In this document: piece after piece, positions 61,269 through 64,000 of the stretch
How positions within the stretch are numbered: the stretch's first letter is position 1
How the letters are laid out: every line of letters begins with the position of its first letter
NCBI GenBank assembly: GCA_964577295.1
Contig: CAZNYN010000007.1
Span: 7,107-71,106, forward strand
Length of the DNA: 64,000 bases
Reading direction: 5' to 3'
DNA from: CAZNYN01 sp964577295
GTDB taxonomy: Bacteria; Synergistota; Synergistia; Synergistales; Synergistaceae
Made by a program: the position numbers and the translations under genes
The notes under the pieces: model-generated
What the model saw: the letters and a program-made list of their open reading frames with translations, nothing else
Told to the model about the DNA's origin: nothing
Databases searched by the model: none

Positions 61269-62159
61269 ATGAATAATTATTGGAGAGGGGTAGTTTACAG
61301 CCTCGCCGCCGCGGTTTTCTGGGCTGTTATGAGCCCTATAGCGAAATATCTTGCCGCAGGCGGAATAAATCTTTTATCCGCCATGGCGTTTCGTGCGCTT
61401 TTTGTCGCTGCCGTATTAGGCCCTTGGCTTCTTATCTCAAAAGGCAGGGAAGTGTTTTCCCCTAAGCCTTCTATTTTAAAATTTTATTTTATTTCAGGCG
61501 CCCTCTCAGTAGCATGTGCCGGCGGAGGCTTCCTTATGTCTCTCGAATACCTCTCCGTTGCCGAGGCCTTGATTCTTCATTACACTTTTCCCCTTGTGGC
61601 AATGCTCGGCTCTCTTTACGTAACTCACGAGAAGCCCGACAGAAGGCAGGTTGCGGCGGGCTTTATGATAGTTTTCGGTGTTTACTGCGGTATGGTCGGA
61701 GGCAAACCTCTTTCAGGCATGTCGCTGCCGGGTGTTCTCTGGGGGCTGCTCGCTGTGTTTGGCATATCTGGGCAGGCTCTTATAGGCAGGCGCATATCAA
61801 AAACAGAAAAGATAGATTCCATCGTTATGCTTTTCTTTACTCACACATTTGGGTTTTTTATATTACTGCTCGGAAAGAGTGTCTTTATAGGCTGGGCAGA
61901 TATTGCCAATTTTACTCCCTTTCTTTTCTCCATACTTCTGCTTCAGGCCATTTCCGGAAGTCTCATAGCATACGGACTTTTTTACAGCGCACTCAAATAT
62001 ATTCCTGCAGCTACAGTCAGTCTGCTCTGTACATTGGAAATGGTTCTTGCTGTGGCTCTTACGGCAGTTACATTGGGAACAGTGCCGACACTTCGCGAAG
62101 TTGTCGGCTGCGCTGTTATAATATCGGCAATTGTAATATCCACAATTAAGAAAAAATAG
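61269..62159 (+). CDS. EamA/DMT-family transporter
   Basis: 296 aa, ten membrane helices arranged as two EamA repeats (about 7-137 and 150-290). First repeat ends GFMIVFGVYCGM; second has SLIAYGLFYSALKYIPAATVSLLCTLEMV, the usual late-helix signature. Probably exports amino acids or metabolites; substrate unknown. SD ACAGGAG eight bases upstream. Confidence 0.9.
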   Translation: MNNYWRGVVYSLAAAVFWAVMSPIAKYLAAGGINLLSAMAFRALFVAAVLGPWLLISKGREVFSPKPSILKFYFISGALSVACAGGGFLMSLEYLSVAEALILHYTFPLVAMLGSLYVTHEKPDRRQVAAGFMIVFGVYCGMVGGKPLSGMSLPGVLWGLLAVFGISGQALIGRRISKTEKIDSIVMLFFTHTFGFFILLLGKSVFIGWADIANFTPFLFSILLLQAISGSLIAYGLFYSALKYIPAATVSLLCTLEMVLAVALTAVTLGTVPTLREVVGCAVIISAIVISTIKKK

Positions 62160-62285
62160 GCGAAATTTTTTTGACCTTAAATAGTTATACTATTTTCATT
62201 TATTTTGGTGTAGAATAGTTTCGCCTTATTTAGTAATAAGCGAGAAATGATATTTTTAACAGCTGGATTTGAGGAGGAGATATGT

Positions 62286-63695
62286 ATGGCATCACAATCT
62301 AAAAGAGACGGGTTCAGCACAACTCTTGCCGCCTTGATGGTTGCGCTCGGGTCTGCCGTAGGTCTTGGCAACATCTGGAAATTCCCATATATGACGGGAA
62401 CCGGAGGTGGAGGAGCTTTTCTTGTAATCTACCTGTTCTTTGTCTTTGTCGTAGCTCTGCCTGTAATGATAAGCGAATTTGTAATAGGACGCAGATCAAG
62501 GCTCAATGCCGTAGGTGCATTCAGAAAGCTTGACAAAAACCCCAAAACTCCGTGGGCCGGAATAGGTTTCATGGGAGCTCTTTCGTCATATCTTATAATG
62601 TTCTTTTACAGCAGTGTCGCAGGATGGGTCTATTTTTACACATATAAAGCCGCGGTAGGAGCATTTTCCGGTGTAACGGCCGAGTCCGCGGGAGCTATGT
62701 TCGGCAGCGCAATAGGTGCAGGCACGGCAGGAAGTTCTTTCTTCTCGGCAGCGGTTTTATCGCCGGTATTCTGGCAGTTCCTCGTTCTTGCGGTAATAGG
62801 GACAATTATCTCCCTCGGAGTTTCAAGCGGTATAGAGAAAGCCATCAGGGTTATGATGCCCGCACTCTTTGTTCTGCTTATAATATGCGTCATACGCGCT
62901 CTTACACTTCCCGGAGCTGCGGACGGACTGAAATTCCTATTCCATGTCGATTTCTCGCAGATAACGCCGCCAATAATTCTGGCAGCTATGGGACTTGCAT
63001 TCTTTAAGCTGTCTCTCGGTATGGGAACCATGATCACATACGGTTCATACTTTACTGACAGCTCCGACCTTTCGACTGCGCCTCTGAAGATAGCCGTAGC
63101 GGACATATGCGTCTCTATGCTTGCCGGACTCGCGATATTCCCGACAGTATTCTCCTTCGGTTTGGAACCCGGCGCAGGCCCCGGACTTCTCTTTGTCACG
63201 ATTCCTCTCGTATTCTCGCAGATGCCGTTCGGACAGGTGCTTCTCTTTGCATTTTTCCTCCTAACCGCATTCGCAGCCAACGGAGCAATGCTCTCTCTTG
63301 TAGAAGTCCCGACCCTGTGGATGTCTGAAGAGTTTAACATGCCCCGCAAAAAGGCGGCTCTCATCAACTGCGTGCTGATCGGTTTCATCGGCATATTGGC
63401 CTCCTGCTCGGCAGACGGAACAAGCTTCTTCGGCGGCATCAAGGTTATGGGCAGAGGATTCTTCGACCTCTTCGACTTCCTCTCATCAAATATCCTCATG
63501 CCTCTCGGCGGACTTTTGATAACGATTTACACAGGCTATATAATGAAGGCCGACGATTTCAAAGACGAGCTGACAAACCACGGAGCACTCTCAAACGACG
63601 GCAAAGTAGCTCTTATACGCATGCTCTGCCGCTATGTAACCCCTCTCCTGGTAGCTCTGATATTCCTAAACTCCGTCGGAGTTTTCAAACTCTAA
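62286..63695 (+). CDS. Sodium:neurotransmitter symporter family (NSS) transporter
   Basis: 469 aa, about twelve helices. Helix 1 has GSAVGLGNIWKFPYMTGTGGGGAFL, the sodium and substrate site of LeuT-like transporters. FFKLSLGMGTMITYGSYF marks helix 6-7. Bacterial members import amino acids such as leucine, alanine or tryptophan with Na+. ATG 62286 is chosen for GAGGAGGAG nine bases upstream; the frame is open 13 codons earlier. Confidence 0.93.
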   Translation: MASQSKRDGFSTTLAALMVALGSAVGLGNIWKFPYMTGTGGGGAFLVIYLFFVFVVALPVMISEFVIGRRSRLNAVGAFRKLDKNPKTPWAGIGFMGALSSYLIMFFYSSVAGWVYFYTYKAAVGAFSGVTAESAGAMFGSAIGAGTAGSSFFSAAVLSPVFWQFLVLAVIGTIISLGVSSGIEKAIRVMMPALFVLLIICVIRALTLPGAADGLKFLFHVDFSQITPPIILAAMGLAFFKLSLGMGTMITYGSYFTDSSDLSTAPLKIAVADICVSMLAGLAIFPTVFSFGLEPGAGPGLLFVTIPLVFSQMPFGQVLLFAFFLLTAFAANGAMLSLVEVPTLWMSEEFNMPRKKAALINCVLIGFIGILASCSADGTSFFGGIKVMGRGFFDLFDFLSSNILMPLGGLLITIYTGYIMKADDFKDELTNHGALSNDGKVALIRMLCRYVTPLLVALIFLNSVGVFKL

Positions 63696-63720
63696 CAACA
63701 AAAGCCAATAAAAAAATGAA

Positions 63721-63748
63721 GAGTGCCGCAGGATACCCTGCGGCACTC
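63721..63748 (+). terminator. Intrinsic terminator after the NSS transporter
   Basis: Twelve-bp perfect stem (63721-63732 with 63737-63748), four-base loop, short T tract. Confidence 0.88.
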
Positions 63749-63897
63749 TTTGAGTTTATACGCTATGCAGGCAGAAATTAATCGGTTCGTGGCAGTTACT
63801 CGTGTTCACCTGCTTTGGTGGTGCTGTGCGCTGTCTGTTGGTTGTTCTGCAATCGTTAACCAATTGCTCGGCCGCTCTACATGCACAGCCACGGCTG
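63749..63897. other. Non-coding stretch between two hairpins
   Basis: No gene seen. Two small stems are present, TTGGTT/AACCAA (63838-63843 with 63858-63863) and CAGCC/GGCTG (63885 region). No tRNA fold and no ribosome site before any reading frame. Could hold a small RNA, but no promoter supports it. Confidence 0.3.
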
Positions 63898-63949
63898 CAA
63901 TACATAAAGAGAGAGGCCCGTATGTACGGGCCTCTCTCTTTATGTATTG
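63898..63949. repeat. 25-bp perfect inverted repeat
   Basis: Arms 63898-63922 and 63925-63949 are exact reverse complements with only two bases between. The centre is GC-rich and flanked by AAAGAGAG/CTCTCTTT, as in a bidirectional terminator, but the pairing extends about nine bases beyond that. It may end a convergent gene beyond the window. Confidence 0.8.
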
Positions 63950-64000
63950 TCTTAATGTTTTAGATGTATCTGGTGGATGAGCGGTATATGTTTTCTCCGC

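Noticed and set aside
62636..63499. Open frame of 287 codons antisense to the NSS transporter
   Set aside because: Antisense of a hydrophobic protein gives few stops; the sense strand is clearly coding.
63749..63897. tRNA or known small RNA
   Set aside because: No cloverleaf, no T-loop consensus, no promoter; only weak stems.
1..64000. CRISPR array, insertion sequence or prophage
   Set aside because: No regularly spaced direct repeats, transposase, integrase or phage structural genes were found; the XRE-ImmA pair alone is not enough.

Overview
The window reads as a gene-dense stretch of chromosome from a diderm, anaerobic, amino-acid-fermenting bacterium. My best inference is the phylum Synergistota (Cloacibacillus/Synergistes-like). 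The reasons are a lipid A/Kdo operon (so an outer membrane) combined with Firmicute-style regulation (CIRCE-HrcA, a T-box in front of thrS), and a large share of peptidases and amino-acid transporters (C69, M19 and M24 peptidases, a LIV ABC system, an NSS symporter, a NhaC/YuiF-like carrier, ornithine racemase). No rRNA, tRNA, CRISPR array, insertion sequence or prophage was seen. The taxon is an inference from gene content, not from a marker search.

Layout. 1-5.3 kb: a ThiF-like protein cut by the window edge, a secreted C69 dipeptidase, an M19 dipeptidase, an orphan HicB-like protein and a YjiH-like membrane protein. 5.3-12 kb: YbaK deacylase and a membrane-anchored lytic transglycosylase (minus), overlapping head to head with a CitG-like protein; then an XRE/ImmA pair with a palindromic operator, a radical-SAM protein, an OYE-family flavoenzyme and an RpiR regulator. 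11.8-14.9 kb (minus): phosphatase, folP, folK and an unknown anchored protein. 15.1-19.9 kb: CIRCE-hrcA-grpE-dnaK-dnaJ. 20-24.7 kb: livJHMGF, followed by a strongly structured intergenic element. 25-39.6 kb: translation and RNA genes (prmA, rsmE, mtaB, rpsO, pnp, T-box-thrS, trmI, queH), dut, transketolase, an AIR-synthase-fold protein, an M24 peptidase and rubredoxin behind a Fur/PerR-like box. 39.6-41.3 kb: HD hydrolase and ZIP transporter.

41.4-53.7 kb is one compact lipid A/Kdo operon: lpxI-lpxB-msbA-lpxK(fused to an LpxB-like module)-kdsA-kdsD-waaA-unknown-kdsB-ELM1-like. It supplies UDP-diacylglucosamine hydrolysis, disaccharide synthesis, 4'-phosphorylation, Kdo synthesis, activation and transfer, and flipping of the lipid. 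Its least understood parts are the LpxK fusion, the unknown 403-residue protein and the ELM1-like protein. KdsC is not in the window.

53.8-64 kb: a secreted tandem rhodanese lacking its catalytic cysteine, a FolD lacking two cyclohydrolase residues, threonine ammonia-lyase divergent from homoserine dehydrogenase with a perfect inverted repeat between them, ornithine-racemase-like protein, NhaC/YuiF-like carrier, a DMT exporter and an NSS symporter. The window ends in a 25-bp perfect inverted repeat. Non-ATG starts (TTG, GTG and probably CTG) are frequent and were chosen by Shine-Dalgarno (SD) position.
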